From assembly GCA_041599115.1 (NCBI GenBank), contig JBFHXF010000020.1, positions 1-25,298 of the forward strand: 25,298 nt of DNA, in the 5' to 3' direction. The notes under the pieces are model-generated. The model saw nothing but the letters and a program-made list of their open reading frames with translations, was not told where the DNA came from and searched no databases. Below are positions 7,107-13,875 of this stretch, piece after piece. The stretch comes from JACZUI01 sp041599115. GTDB taxonomy: Bacteria; Actinomycetota; Acidimicrobiia; Spongiisociales; ZC4RG35. The position numbers and the translations under genes were made by a program. Every line of letters begins with the position of its first letter. Positions within the stretch are counted from its first letter, which is position 1.

Positions 7107-7990
7107 GCCGGTGATTCCGCAGGTCTGGGCGAGGTCCGGGCCCGGGCGGCGGCGACCATCCCCACGCCGGCGAGTACGAAGGTGGCACCGATCAGCTGGA
7201 GAACCGATGGGCGTTCCAAGAAGATCAAGGAGCCCCAAATCATGGTCAGGGCGGGTTGGAGGAGAATGATGGTGGACGTTTCCACGGCGGGCAGACGAGG
7301 CAGGGCGTAGCCAATCAGCAGCCATGCCATGACCTGAGCTCCAAGGGCGAGCAGGAGGAGCCAACCGTGGGAGGGCCAGGATGGAGCGAAAGTGATGCCG
7401 GGTCCCAAGGTTCCAATCAACAGCGAGGCCATCATGGCCCCGGCGGTCGCTTCCATCAGGGGTCCCGCGCCGGGGGCGCGGTCGGCGTTCGATGCCCGAT
7501 AGCCGAGCAGGAAGGTCGCGTAGAAGAAAGCGGCGATGAGTGCCAGGACCGCTCCGAGCAGGGGGTTGGCCCCAAAGGCTGCCCCCTGACCCACTCCCGA
7601 GACAAAGGTCACCCCGAGGAGCACGATTGGTATCGCTATCAGGACTCGTCGGGTGGGTCGCTCACCATGAAGCAGCCAGGCCGCGATGGCAACGATGATC
7701 ACTTGGGAGTTGGCCAATAGGGTCGCCAGACCGGTCCCTATGTTGTTGATCGCGGTGTGCCAGAGGACGACGTCGATTCCCAGAGCCAAACCGGCTCCGA
7801 CTGCCAGCCATCGACGACCAGCCGGGCGATGATCCCGGTGCCGCCGGATGAGCCAGATGATGAACAGGACGGGCAGCGCATAGGCCGCCCGATAGAAACT
7901 TCCCGTGACCGGGTCCACGGCGGAGAGAGCGAACAGGATCGCCGAGAAAGAGACCATGACTGCCCCGGAAAGAGCCGCGGCCAGCGTCAT
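7103..7990 (-). CDS. EamA/DMT-family transporter
   Basis: A 295-aa protein with ten predicted membrane helices in two EamA repeats. The first repeat carries FYRAAYALPVLFIIWL and LGIDVVLWHTAINNIGTGLATLLANSQVI, and the second carries ATFLLGYRA and PAVETSTIILLQPALTMIWG followed by a closing FVLAGVGMV helix. Drug/metabolite transporters of this family move amino acids, nucleotides or other small metabolites; the substrate is not determined. ATG 7990 was chosen because it overlaps the upstream stop as ATGA; an in-frame start ten codons earlier (8020) would overlap the upstream gene by 34 bp. It is the third gene of a coupled minus-strand trio behind an acyltransferase gene, which suggests export or import linked to that pathway, but this is only inference. 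Confidence 0.85.
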   Translation of the reverse strand: MTLAAALSGAVMVSFSAILFALSAVDPVTGSFYRAAYALPVLFIIWLIRRHRDHRPAGRRWLAVGAGLALGIDVVLWHTAINNIGTGLATLLANSQVIIVAIAAWLLHGERPTRRVLIAIPIVLLGVTFVSGVGQGAAFGANPLLGAVLALIAAFFYATFLLGYRASNADRAPGAGPLMEATAGAMMASLLIGTLGPGITFAPSWPSHGWLLLLALGAQVMAWLLIGYALPRLPAVETSTIILLQPALTMIWGSLIFLERPSVLQLIGATFVLAGVGMVAAARARTSPRPAESPA

Positions 7991-8382
7991 GGAAGCGGCG
8001 CCAGGTCCGGCTCGACCCACTCCCGTCGGCAGCGCTCGTCGTCGAGGTTGGAGAAATGACGTCTGGGAAGATCCGGGTCTGCCAGGTCGGGATAGGCGGC
8101 GACGGCCCCTTCGATCGACCCCTGTTCCGGATAAGTGCGACGAACGTGGTCGAGAAGTCGGATCCAGAACACGGTGATCGTCGTGTGGAACTTGTCGGGG
8201 TTTCCCGCCGCGGTGGTGACGTGGCGAATCGTCAGCAAGGCGACCCTGGTGGCGTCCTCGGCGTCATCGGCCTCGTCGAGCAATGCCCAGGCGAAGGCGA
8301 GGTGTTCCCGATGCCCGAAACCAGGGCCGGAGGCCGCCTCGTTCATGAGTCTCAGACCATCGGCGAGGTCGAGACGGCTCAC
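7987..8382 (-). CDS. Conserved small protein of unknown function between acyltransferase and transporter
   Basis: This 131-aa soluble, helical protein starts with GTG in a GTGA overlap with the acyltransferase stop and ends in an ATGA overlap with the transporter start, so it is translationally coupled on both sides. It contains HREHLAFAWALL near residue 25 and, after about 35 residues, a DKFHTTITVFWIRLLDHV segment. That spaced HRxHL...KFHxTIT pattern recurs, in my memory, in a widespread family of uncharacterised small proteins; I cannot give a family name or function. A frame continuing upstream to 8814 would lie wholly inside the acyltransferase gene and was not used. Confidence 0.72.
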   Translation of the reverse strand: MSRLDLADGLRLMNEAASGPGFGHREHLAFAWALLDEADDAEDATRVALLTIRHVTTAAGNPDKFHTTITVFWIRLLDHVRRTYPEQGSIEGAVAAYPDLADPDLPRRHFSNLDDERCRREWVEPDLAPLP

Positions 8383-9794
8383 CTGGTCAGTTCCTGCAAC
8401 TCCTTGAACGAGACGTTGATCGCCTCGATGAAGAGATCGGAGTCGGGGAGGGTGTCGTAATCGGCTTGGATCCCCCATTGCAGGCGCCCGTTGTAAGAAA
8501 ACAGGGCAACGCCGATGCCATGCTGACCCCAGAGCGGCACCATCGGGTAGTTGGCCAGCATGCGCGCTTCGAGAAGGTACATGGGGAACTGCGGCCCCGG
8601 GATATTGGTGACCGTCATGTTGAAGGGACGAATCCTGGGACCCACGAAGCGACTCGCCAATGAAAGGAGGGTTATCGGGGTGCCGGAGCTGACCTCTACG
8701 AGGGTTGCCGCCCCCAGGGCTTGTTTGGTCCTTTTGAGGTTTCGGGTTCTCTCCTTGATCAGTTCGTATCGAATCAGCGGGTCGACCGTGCCTATGGGCA
8801 AGTCGATCAACCACATGGCGACCTGATTACCCATCGCACCAGCGGTTGCAGCGCTTCGTGTGGAGACTGGATTCATTGCCCGGAACTCGACTCCTTCGAC
8901 GTCGAAGTCGCGGTGCTCGAGAAGGAAATGCCGAATCGCCCCGGTCGTTATGGCCAGCACGACGTCGTTGACCGAACCACCCAGTGTGTTCTTCGCATCT
9001 TTGATGTCGGCGAGTGCCAACTCGGTCCAGTCGAAGCGGCGGTTGGGACCGATCTCGGGGTTGAGCGGCGTTTTGTCCGCTGTGGAAAGCCACCCGGACC
9101 GGAGGGAGGACATCGCAGCGACTGACTTGTCGCGGGTGCGGTCGCTGATCAGCTTGCCATCACGGAGCTTCTCGGATAGATGGCCGAGCCCGTCTATGAC
9201 CTTCCTGGTGGTGCGGGCCGCTTCGGCTACCGCGAGTTGGGTCGAGGTTGGCGGCTTCCTCGGGCTCCAGCTTGGAGTGGGTTCGATCTCGGAGGTTGGG
9301 ATCACGTTGAGCAGGATCGTTGTCAGGTCGACCCCGGAAAGCCCATCGATCATGCAGTGATGGATCTTGGCGATGACAGCGAATCGGTTCCTATTGAGCC
9401 CCTCCACGACCCAAAGTTCCCAAAGCGGCTTGTTCCGGTCGAGCGGAGACGAGACGATTCGGCCGGCGAGGGCCTTCAACTGCTGATCGGTTCCAGGCCG
9501 GGGGAGCGAGGTGTGACGGAGGTGGTAATCGAGAGAGAAGTGGCCGTCATCGACCCATACCGGGCGACGGTCGTACGGAATCCATTCCAAACGCTGTCGA
9601 TAGCGGGGTATGTACTGAAGCTTGGAATCGACATGGGCCCTGATCCGCGCAATGTCAATTCCGCCGCTCTGGTTCGTCAGCGGTGAGGCGTCAAAAAGGG
9701 CCACTCCCGCAACGTGCATGTGACTAGTCGGGGTTTCGAGGGCCAGGAACGACGAGTCGAGATAACTGAGGGGTTCGTAATGGAAGTTGGCCAT
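8379..9794 (-). CDS. WS/DGAT-type O-acyltransferase
   Basis: A 471-aa bifunctional wax ester synthase / diacylglycerol acyltransferase family protein, which transfers acyl groups from acyl-CoA to long-chain alcohols or diacylglycerol at the inner membrane face. The catalytic motif HHxxxDG is intact as H145-H146-CMI-D150-G151. PLWE (about 123-126), the early LSYLDSSFLALE segment and NDVVLAITTGAIRHFL (about 270) also match the family, as does PGPQFPMYLLEARM near the end. ATG 9794 is preferred over an in-frame GTG at 9809 because a TAGTCT -10-like element ends only 3 nt before that GTG, and because the conserved region begins at once after 9794. It leads a three-gene coupled unit. Family certain, preferred substrate not. 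Confidence 0.9.
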   Translation of the reverse strand: MANFHYEPLSYLDSSFLALETPTSHMHVAGVALFDASPLTNQSGGIDIARIRAHVDSKLQYIPRYRQRLEWIPYDRRPVWVDDGHFSLDYHLRHTSLPRPGTDQQLKALAGRIVSSPLDRNKPLWELWVVEGLNRNRFAVIAKIHHCMIDGLSGVDLTTILLNVIPTSEIEPTPSWSPRKPPTSTQLAVAEAARTTRKVIDGLGHLSEKLRDGKLISDRTRDKSVAAMSSLRSGWLSTADKTPLNPEIGPNRRFDWTELALADIKDAKNTLGGSVNDVVLAITTGAIRHFLLEHRDFDVEGVEFRAMNPVSTRSAATAGAMGNQVAMWLIDLPIGTVDPLIRYELIKERTRNLKRTKQALGAATLVEVSSGTPITLLSLASRFVGPRIRPFNMTVTNIPGPQFPMYLLEARMLANYPMVPLWGQHGIGVALFSYNGRLQWGIQADYDTLPDSDLFIEAINVSFKELQELTR

Positions 9795-10134
9795 GGGGTG
9801 TCTGCCCACACAAGACTAGGCGCCATGGGGGTTATCGACTGATGACAGCACACCGTCGCCATCTTGACATTTCATTAACACGCCACTCCCTACGATCGTG
9901 GGTTGTGGGAAGATCCTCATCCTCTGTGAGCCAACCGAGAGACCACACCGAAGGCGACATGCGGATCGATCGAACCCATATGACCGCCATGTCCGAGGCT
10001 CCCTGATCCGAGTCGCCTGACGATGCCCGCCGGGATTTCGTCACCCTTCCCGCCCGCCAGTTCGGCGCATCTCCGAACCCAGGCCCACCGCGGTTGCCAG
10101 TCCAGAATCCTTGACAAATGGAGGTCCCTACCCA
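9795..10134. other. Divergent intergenic region (340 bp)
   Basis: This gap separates the minus-strand acyltransferase gene from the plus-strand NEW3/ABC operon. On minus, TAGTCT (9813-9818) is a -10 candidate for the acyltransferase. On plus, TTGACA (9864-9869) and TACGAT (9891-9896) look like promoter boxes, but the 21-nt spacing is long. That would leave a leader of about 230 nt before ATG 10135. The leader holds a 33-codon open frame (GTG 9905 to 10006) without a recognised product. GGAGGT at 10120-10125 is the ribosome binding site for the next gene. I see no riboswitch fold I can name. Confidence 0.4.
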
Positions 10135-11289
10135 ATGCCCTTGATCAAACGCTCACTGACGATGCTCGCAGCGCTCGCTCTCCTTCTCCTCGCCATCCCG
10201 GCGTCGGCCCAGGAGAGCACAGGCGTACGGCTGCTCACTCCCTACACCGGCATCTCGGTCAAAGCCGGAGACGCTGCCTCTTTCAATCTCCACGTTCGCG
10301 GGACGAGCGGTGCGACCGTCAAGCTCTCGGTGGAGGGTCTGCCCCAGGGTTGGGACGCTTCGTTCAAGGGTGGCGGGTTTGTCATTGATTCCGTCGTGAT
10401 ATCGGATGAATTCGATCCATCTATCACGCTCGAAATCGACATCCCGGCCGACACTTCCGATGGTGCATACTCACTTACCGTTGTGGGCACCTCTCCGGCC
10501 GGCAACGACCGTCTGACACTGGGTCTGACGGTTGCAGAGACGGTTGGGGGCAGTGTCAGCCTGACCTCCGAGTTTCCCGACCTGCAGGGTCCTTCCGATG
10601 CGAAGTTCAACTACACCCTCGAGCTCCGCAACGACACCGCCGACGAGATCCAATTCGGGCTCCAGACACAGGGCCCGGCGGGATGGCAGATCCAGGCGAG
10701 GCCGTCCGGGCAGTCCCAGGCCTCGACAGTGACCGTGCAGCCGGGCGGGTCTGAACGGGTGACGGTGGACGTCGATCCTCCGGATTTCACCGACGCCGGT
10801 TCGTACCCCGTCTTGGTTCAGGCCGCCGGAGGGGGCCAGACCGCCGAGGCACAGTTGACCGTGGTGATAACGGGCACATACGACCTGGCGCTGACCACCC
10901 CTGACCAGCGGCTCAATGTCGACGTTGAGAGCGGCAAGCCCGGAGAGCTGAAGCTGTTGGTCGTCAACAACGGTACGGCGCCGGTTACCGGTGTCACTCT
11001 TTCGTCGACGCCTCCCCGAGGCTGGGATGTGACCTTCACGCCATCGACGATTGCCCAGATAGATCCGGGGGCTTCAGCCGAGGTCACCGCCACCGTGACT
11101 CCGTCAGACCAGGCGATAACGGGCGACTACCTGATCACACTGCGAACCAGAGTCGACCAGGCCAGCGACGAGATCCAGATTCGGGCGACCGTCAAGACTT
11201 CGACCGTCTGGGGCCTTGTTGGTGTAGGAGTCATCGTGGTCGCCTTGGGCGCACTGGCTCTGGTGTTCCGTCGTTTCGGTCGGAGGTGA
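10135..11289 (+). CDS. Secreted, membrane-anchored NEW3-repeat protein of an ABC system
   Basis: A 384-aa protein with an N-terminal signal peptide (about 1-25, cleavage after PASAQ), three consecutive beta-sandwich repeats of NEW3 / CARDB-like type (about 28-135, 136-245, 248-352) and a C-terminal membrane anchor (about 358-380) ending in basic residues. Each repeat shows the GLPQGWD / GPAGWQI / PPRGWDV turn and a later PADTSDGAYSL or ITGDYLITL strand, characteristic of NEW3. The ATG follows GGAGGT by 9 nt, which favours it over an in-frame TTG at 10111. The stop overlaps the ATPase gene start (GTGA). Such proteins are commonly encoded with ABC-2 exporters and may form their outer part; substrate unknown. 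Confidence 0.8.
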   Translation: MPLIKRSLTMLAALALLLLAIPASAQESTGVRLLTPYTGISVKAGDAASFNLHVRGTSGATVKLSVEGLPQGWDASFKGGGFVIDSVVISDEFDPSITLEIDIPADTSDGAYSLTVVGTSPAGNDRLTLGLTVAETVGGSVSLTSEFPDLQGPSDAKFNYTLELRNDTADEIQFGLQTQGPAGWQIQARPSGQSQASTVTVQPGGSERVTVDVDPPDFTDAGSYPVLVQAAGGGQTAEAQLTVVITGTYDLALTTPDQRLNVDVESGKPGELKLLVVNNGTAPVTGVTLSSTPPRGWDVTFTPSTIAQIDPGASAEVTATVTPSDQAITGDYLITLRTRVDQASDEIQIRATVKTSTVWGLVGVGVIVVALGALALVFRRFGRR

Positions 11290-12260
11290 CGGCCGTGTCG
11301 GATGAGAGCGGGGTCCTCATCGAGGCCACCGGGCTCAGAAAGAGCTACGACAACGCCGTGGCGGTGGACGGTATCGATCTGGCTGTATCCGCCGGTGAGG
11401 TCTTTGGATTGCTGGGACCAAACGGCGCGGGGAAGACGACCACGATCCTCATGTTGCTCGGACTAACCGAGCCCTCCGGTGGCGAGGTGCGAGTGGGCGG
11501 TCTGGACCCGATGAGGCATCCCCTTGCGGTCAAGCGCCAGGTGGGTTATCTGCCCGACGCTATCGGCTTCTATGAAGGCCTGACCGGCCGTGAGAACTTG
11601 AGGTACACCGCCGCCCTCAACGAGGTCTTGCCACCAGAAGCCGGCGATCGCATCGACGATCTCCTCGAGCTCGTCGGTCTCACCGAGGAAGCCGATCAGG
11701 CAGTTGGCACCTATTCGAGGGGAATGCGGCAGCGGTTGGGTCTCGCCGACGTCCTGGTCAAAGATCCGAAGATCGTCATTCTCGACGAGCCCACGGCTGC
11801 GATCGACCCCGAAGGTGTCGCCCAGATGCAACAGCTGATCGGGTTGCTCGCCCACCGCGACGGTCGAGCGGTCCTGCTCTCCAGTCATCTTCTCCCCCAG
11901 GTTCAGGAGGTGTGCGATCGGATGGCCATCTTCGTCAAAGGCAGGATTGTTGCCGAAGGGACAGCTCAAGAGCTGGGGGCTTCGCTGGCCGACGGCAGGG
12001 CTCGCTTCCGGATCTCCCTCGACGCCTCGGAAGAGGTGCTGCGTACCGTTGCCAACACCCAGTTCGGCTCCGACCAGGTTGAGATCGAGGCAGCGGGCCA
12101 CGGTTCATGGACCGTGATCGTTCCGTCACTGTCGGCACAGTCCCTTTTTGCCGCCCTGGTCAACGCCAACGTCGAGGTGCGGGAGATGAGGGATCTCAAC
12201 TCCGAGCTAGACCAGATCTACAGACGCTATTTCAGAGAATCTGCGGAGACATTGGCATGA
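11286..12260 (+). CDS. ABC transporter ATP-binding protein (ABC-2 type)
   Basis: A 324-aa ATPase of the ABC-2 exporter class. Walker A is GPNGAGKTT (about 44-52), the Q-loop region lies in RQVGYLPDAIGFYEGLTGREN, the signature is YSRGMRQR (about 143-150) and Walker B is IVILDEPTAAIDP (about 160-172), with the switch histidine in LLSSHLL. The C-terminal 90 residues form the regulatory-type extension of CcmA/DrrA-like ATPases. It starts with GTG overlapping the NEW3 protein stop; a second GTG lies at 11295. Its stop overlaps the permease ATG, so the three genes form one transporter unit acting at the cytoplasmic membrane. Confidence 0.92.
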   Translation: MTAVSDESGVLIEATGLRKSYDNAVAVDGIDLAVSAGEVFGLLGPNGAGKTTTILMLLGLTEPSGGEVRVGGLDPMRHPLAVKRQVGYLPDAIGFYEGLTGRENLRYTAALNEVLPPEAGDRIDDLLELVGLTEEADQAVGTYSRGMRQRLGLADVLVKDPKIVILDEPTAAIDPEGVAQMQQLIGLLAHRDGRAVLLSSHLLPQVQEVCDRMAIFVKGRIVAEGTAQELGASLADGRARFRISLDASEEVLRTVANTQFGSDQVEIEAAGHGSWTVIVPSLSAQSLFAALVNANVEVREMRDLNSELDQIYRRYFRESAETLA

Positions 12261-13243
12261 CAGCTAACCCGGAAACGACCTTCACGCCCTGGACCAGGAA
12301 GCGATCCGGCTGGGCGATCATTGCCCGCAAGGAGTTTGCGGACCACATTCTGTCGATTCGATTCATCGCACTTTTGGTGCTCCTGGGGCTTGTTGGAGTT
12401 GGCACGGTCTATGCCGCGGCCACAGCACTGAAGGATGCGGCGCCTGCGACGGCCAATACTCCTGGGTTGTTTCTCCGGCTGTTCAGCGTCCAGGCCGATC
12501 CGGTGCCACTGTCATTCGTGACCTTTCTCGGGTTCCTCGCCCCGGTGCTCGGGATCGCGTTCGGGTTCGACGCGATAAACGGTGAGCGGTCACAGGGCAC
12601 CCTTCCCAGGTTGGTCTCCCAACCAATCCACCGTGACGACGTCATCAACGGGAAGTTCGTCGCCGGGTTGTCGATCGTCGGCCTGATCATCACCGTGATA
12701 TCGGTGCTGGTTGCCGGTGTCGGGATCGTGATGCTGGGCATCGTCCCCAGCGCAGGCCAGGTTGCCAGGCTTCTGATATGGCTGATTGCCACTGTGCTCT
12801 ACGTAGGGGTATGGCTGGCATTTGCCACCTTCTGTTCTGTGATAGTGCGGCGTGCCTCGACATCAGCCTTGCTCTCGATCGCCCTGTGGCTGGTGTTCGC
12901 CCTGTTCGGCTCGTTGCTCGCTCATCTCGCGGCCGGCGTTTTCTCCCCGATTGACCAGGGGAACCCGGAATCGGCGTACAACAACGCTCAGGCTGAGGTC
13001 ACGCTGGCGCGGGTGTCGCCGACCGTCCTGTACCAGGAGTCATCGCTGGCTCTCCTCAACTCTGATGTGAGGTCGGTTGGACTGATCACCTATGAACAGA
13101 TAGACCAGGCGCTGCCCTCCGAACTGTCGCTCACCCAGAGTGTGCTGTTGGTATGGCCCCAACTGGTTTCGCTTCTTGCCATCACCGTGGTGATCTTCGC
13201 CTTCGCATACGTGCCGTTCATGCATCAGGAGGTGAGGGCTTGA
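12257..13243 (+). CDS. ABC-2 type permease
   Basis: A 328-aa membrane protein with an N-terminal cytoplasmic section and about six helices: near 36-56, 90-112 (FVTFLGFLAPVLGIAFGFDA), 140-165, 175-200, 205-230 and the last at about 295-318. The INGERSQGTLPRLVSQPIHRDDVINGKFVAG stretch (about 112-142) is typical of ABC-2 / NosY-like permeases, where it follows the second helix. A loop of about 60 residues precedes the last helix. ATG 12257 overlaps the ATPase stop as ATGA and begins right before the conserved cytoplasmic helix, so an earlier start is unlikely. With the two upstream genes it forms a three-part exporter-like complex of unknown substrate. Confidence 0.88.
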   Translation: MTANPETTFTPWTRKRSGWAIIARKEFADHILSIRFIALLVLLGLVGVGTVYAAATALKDAAPATANTPGLFLRLFSVQADPVPLSFVTFLGFLAPVLGIAFGFDAINGERSQGTLPRLVSQPIHRDDVINGKFVAGLSIVGLIITVISVLVAGVGIVMLGIVPSAGQVARLLIWLIATVLYVGVWLAFATFCSVIVRRASTSALLSIALWLVFALFGSLLAHLAAGVFSPIDQGNPESAYNNAQAEVTLARVSPTVLYQESSLALLNSDVRSVGLITYEQIDQALPSELSLTQSVLLVWPQLVSLLAITVVIFAFAYVPFMHQEVRA

Positions 13244-13279
13244 GCCACGGATTGCAACGATCCGTCTGGTGACGCGGTT

Positions 13280-13332
13280 GACACATGCTGATTGACATGA
13301 TCGTGGAGATCCCGAAGGGGAGCCGCAACAAA
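13280..13332 (+). repeat. First copy of a 53-bp direct repeat (duplicate of the ppa 5' end)
   Basis: These 53 bases are identical to 13364-13416, offset by 84 bp. They reproduce the first 16 codons of the pyrophosphatase gene. From ATG 13285 the copy reads MLIDMIVEIPKGSRNK, then three further codons and a TGA at 13342-13344. The 20-25 bp upstream of the two copies are also alike, differing largely by transitions, so the duplicated unit was probably longer and has decayed outside the coding part. Confidence 0.95.
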
Positions 13333-13356
13333 AGCGATGCCTGATCCATCCAGCGA

Positions 13357-13362
13357 TACTGT
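13357..13362 (+). promoter_or_regulatory. Candidate -10 element for leaderless ppa
   Basis: TACTGT lies exactly 6 nt before ATG 13369, giving the TANNNT-N6-ATG leaderless arrangement. The equivalent position before the first repeat copy reads CGCGGT and lacks this pattern, so only the second copy seems to have a promoter. Confidence 0.5.
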
Positions 13363-13363
13363 G

Positions 13364-13416
13364 GACACATGCTGATTGACATGATCGTGGAGATCCCGAA
13401 GGGGAGCCGCAACAAA
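13364..13416 (+). repeat. Second copy of the 53-bp direct repeat (start of functional ppa)
   Basis: This copy covers the last 5 nt before the ppa start codon and the first 16 codons of the intact gene. It is identical to 13280-13332. After position 13416 the sequences diverge, with the second copy continuing as full-length ppa. Confidence 0.95.
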
Positions 13417-13845
13417 TACGAGATGGATCATGAGACCGGTCAGATCTTTCTCGACAGGATGCTGTTCACCGCCACCCGCTACCCGGCCGACTACGGCTTC
13501 ATCCCCAACACTCTGGCCGATGACGGGGACCCTCTCGATGCTCTCGCTCTGGTGTCCGAGCCGACGTTCCCCGGGTGTCGGATCAGGATCCGGCCGGTTG
13601 GCCTGTTCGTGATGGAAGACCAGGGTAAGGACGACCACAAGATCCTCGGGGTACCCCTGGGTGATCCGGTGTGGCGAAATGCGGAATCCCTCGACGATGT
13701 CCCCGACCATCTGCTACGCGAGTTGGAGCACTTCTTCGGCATCTACAAGGACCTGGAGGACAAGAAGACCGCGGTTAAGGGGTGGCGGCCCGCCGAAGAG
13801 GCGTTTGCCACCATCGATCGCGCCCTGGCCGCTCACCGACCTTAG
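13369..13845 (+). CDS. ppa: Inorganic pyrophosphatase (family I)
   Basis: A 158-aa soluble enzyme that hydrolyses pyrophosphate to phosphate in the cytoplasm, pulling biosynthetic reactions forward. The family I signature DDGDPLDAL (about 46-54) gives the metal-binding aspartates, and NKYEMDHETGQIFLDRMLF and YPADYGFIPNT are the expected earlier blocks; the DDHKILGVPLGDP and KGW segments follow. Length is normal for the bacterial hexameric enzyme. No Shine-Dalgarno sequence is seen; TACTGT 6 nt upstream suggests leaderless expression. Its first 16 codons are duplicated 84 bp upstream. The gene converges on kup with only 30 bp between stops. Confidence 0.95.
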   Translation: MLIDMIVEIPKGSRNKYEMDHETGQIFLDRMLFTATRYPADYGFIPNTLADDGDPLDALALVSEPTFPGCRIRIRPVGLFVMEDQGKDDHKILGVPLGDPVWRNAESLDDVPDHLLRELEHFFGIYKDLEDKKTAVKGWRPAEEAFATIDRALAAHRP

Positions 13846-13875
13846 GGGTCGGTCCGCTCTCGCCGGCGGGGCCTG

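Noticed and set aside
8383..8814. Upstream extension of the 131-aa protein into the acyltransferase gene
   Set aside because: The extension lies wholly within the acyltransferase in another frame and is Pro/Arg/His-rich; the GTGA overlap gives a better start.
9905..10006. 33-codon frame beginning with GTG in the divergent intergenic region
   Set aside because: Short, no recognisable product, no ribosome binding site; retained only as a possible leader element.
10111..10116. TTGACA -35-like box before the NEW3 gene
   Set aside because: It lies only 24 nt from ATG 10135, so its -10 partner would fall inside the gene; GGAGGT between them is the ribosome binding site.
13225..13710. Minus-strand frame with an apparent internal protein repeat
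   Set aside because: The repeat is the antisense of the duplicated ppa start and does not indicate a repeat protein.
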